The translations under genes and the position numbers were made by a program. A stretch of DNA of 19,325 nucleotides from Actinobacteria bacterium RBG_16_64_13 (GTDB lineage: Bacteria > Actinomycetota > Thermoleophilia > RBG-16-64-13): assembly GCA_001768675.1 (NCBI GenBank), contig MELN01000036.1, positions 10,902 through 30,226 on the forward strand. The letters are read 5' to 3'. The notes under the pieces were generated by a model that saw nothing but the letters and a program-made list of their open reading frames with translations, was not told the origin of the DNA and searched no databases. Below, piece by piece: positions 18,118 to 19,325 of the stretch (position 1 is its first letter; every line of letters starts with the position of its first letter).

Positions 18118-18133
18118 ACAGGAGACCGGCGAA

Positions 18134-19325
18134 ATGTCCAGACTGACCGGCAAGGAAGCCCTGATCCAGATACTGCGCGCCGAAGGCGTGGAATACGTTT
18201 TCGGCATCCCCGGGGCCACTGAAGCGCAGTTCATCGACGTCATGGAGGACCACCCCGAGGTCAAGTACATGCTGTGTCTGCATGAGGTAGTGGCCGTGGG
18301 CATGGCCGAAGGCTACGCGCGCACCTCGGGAAAGGTGGGGTTCCTCAATCTTCACACGGGCACCGGTCTGGCCGCTTCGCTTCCCATGATGTCCAACGCT
18401 TATTATGGCGGCGTGCCCCTGGTGGCGACGGTCGGTCAGCAGGACAGCCGTCTGCTGGCCGAGGAACCGGCAATGTCGGACGACCTGGTCAAGATCGCCG
18501 GCCCCTTCGCCAAGTGGGCGACCGAGGTGATCCGCCCCGAAGATCTTCCGACCGTCATGAGGCGCGCCTTCAAGGTGGCGGCTCACCCCCCGACGGGGCC
18601 GGTGGTGGTATCGCTGCCCTCGGACGTGCTCGCCGACAGCTTCGATTTCGAGTATCCGGGCAGTTCTCAGTCGTACGCGAGGCTTCATCCCGACGATCGT
18701 TCGATCACGGCCGCGGTCGAGTTGCTGAAGGCGGCACAGAGCCCCGCCATCGTCGTGGAGGACGGGATCACTAAGAGCGAAGCCCTTGACGAGGTGGTCC
18801 GCTTCGCCGAGCAGATCGGGGCGCGGGTCTACCAGCCGTGGATGGCCGACGTCAACTTCCCGGTACACCATCCACAATACATCGGCGACCTCGACCCCAA
18901 CACCCTGGCCACCCGGGACATCTTGACGGCGGCGGACGTCCTCATAGTGGTGGGGGCGCTCTTCTTCCAGCAGGCCAAGTACCTGCCCAAGCCGCTTGTG
19001 CCGCCGTCCACCAAGGTCATACAGATAGACAACGATCCCTGGCAGATCGGCAAGAACTTGCCCATATCCTGTGGTATCGAGGGCGACATCAAGGTGGCGC
19101 TGAGTGACCTGACCGAGGCCCTCGAAGGCGAGCTGACCGCCGCGGCGCGCTCGGCGGCCGCCGCCAGGATCAAGACCATCTCTCTCGAGAAGCAGGCAGT
19201 GGTCGACGCCTTTGCCAAGAAGGCCCAGGCGGAGCGCGACAACATACCCATCTCCGGCACCAGACTGATGGCTGAGATCCGCGACGCCATCGAGCCGGGA
19301 ACGAGGATGGTGGACGATTGCTGGT
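18134..19325 (+). CDS. ThDP-dependent enzyme, benzoylformate decarboxylase/acetolactate synthase-like (3' end outside window)
   Basis: The frame is open to the right edge and gives the first 397 residues of an expected ~550. The N-terminal pyrimidine-binding domain is complete: LTGKEALIQILRAEGVEYVF, PGATEAQF, the cofactor-activating Glu51 in CLHEVVAVGMAEGYAR, and LNLHTGTG with His74. The central domain runs to about residue 340 (PAIVVEDG, VLIVVGALFF, KVIQIDNDPWQIG). The GDG cofactor motif would lie beyond the window. The closest look is to benzoylformate decarboxylase, but from remembered alignments its Ser26 corresponds to Ala28 here, and its catalytic His281 falls on Ala in FFQQAKYL. AGGAGA lies 9 bases upstream of the ATG, 16 bases after the Fe-S subunit stop. 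ThDP relatives include ring-cleaving cyclohexane-1,2-dione hydrolase and IolD, so C-C or ring cleavage of the Mo-enzyme product is a fair hypothesis. Confidence 0.88.
   Translation, partial: MSRLTGKEALIQILRAEGVEYVFGIPGATEAQFIDVMEDHPEVKYMLCLHEVVAVGMAEGYARTSGKVGFLNLHTGTGLAASLPMMSNAYYGGVPLVATVGQQDSRLLAEEPAMSDDLVKIAGPFAKWATEVIRPEDLPTVMRRAFKVAAHPPTGPVVVSLPSDVLADSFDFEYPGSSQSYARLHPDDRSITAAVELLKAAQSPAIVVEDGITKSEALDEVVRFAEQIGARVYQPWMADVNFPVHHPQYIGDLDPNTLATRDILTAADVLIVVGALFFQQAKYLPKPLVPPSTKVIQIDNDPWQIGKNLPISCGIEGDIKVALSDLTEALEGELTAAARSAAAARIKTISLEKQAVVDAFAKKAQAERDNIPISGTRLMAEIRDAIEPGTRMVDDCW

Noticed and set aside
18134..19325. Glyoxylate carboligase (Gcl) for the ThDP enzyme, suggested by the nearby glycerate kinase
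   Set aside because: Glyoxylate carboligase has Val in place of the cofactor-activating Glu. Here Glu51 is present, and the sequence looks more like benzoylformate decarboxylase.

Overview
This is a high-GC window (mid-60s percent by eye). Genes are tightly packed, often overlap by 1 to 4 bases, and mostly carry purine-rich Shine-Dalgarno sites. No RNA gene, insertion sequence or CRISPR array is visible. The style (a fused dipeptide-transporter ATPase, GTG starts, a small cytochrome b5-like protein, molybdenum enzymes of anaerobic aromatic metabolism) suggests a high-GC anaerobe or facultative anaerobe, possibly Actinomycetota. The lineage is inference only.

Layout: (1) 1-1235, plus strand: the 3' part of a nitroreductase-like gene, a VOC/glyoxalase-fold protein and a 79-residue cytochrome b5-like heme protein. 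(2) 1277-8217, minus strand: a peptide/nickel-type ABC importer operon read in the order binding lipoprotein, DppC-like permease, a single polypeptide carrying both ATPases, DppB-like permease, then an MFS transporter. All junctions overlap or abut. (3) 8270-8773: a frameshifted, truncated remnant of a DUF1846 gene. (4) 8811-11011, minus strand: a TetR regulator and a 14-helix DHA2-type efflux pump, overlapping by ATGA. (5) 11121-19325, plus strand, divergent from tetR: a 31-residue membrane peptide, glycerate 2-kinase, a RidA-family protein, a CocE/NonD-type hydrolase, the large (Mo/bis-MGD) and small (Fe-S) subunits of a pyrogallol-phloroglucinol transhydroxylase-like enzyme, and a thiamine-diphosphate (ThDP) enzyme cut by the window edge.

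The plus-strand operon is the most interesting part. The Mo enzyme keeps the Asp-Ser-Trp molybdenum-ligand motif of the Pelobacter acidigallici transhydroxylase, and the small subunit ends in the same kind of prealbumin-like domain. Regions that form the substrate pocket in that enzyme look different here. The partner ThDP enzyme resembles benzoylformate decarboxylase but seems to lack two of its catalytic residues. My working hypothesis is an anaerobic polyphenol (or other polyhydroxylated ring) pathway: ester hydrolysis by the CocE-like protein, hydroxyl rearrangement by the Mo enzyme, C-C or ring cleavage by the ThDP enzyme, clean-up of reactive intermediates by RidA, and entry of a C3 product through glycerate kinase. 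The divergent TetR/DHA2 pair could sense and export phenolics. Gene identities are well supported; the pathway is inference.
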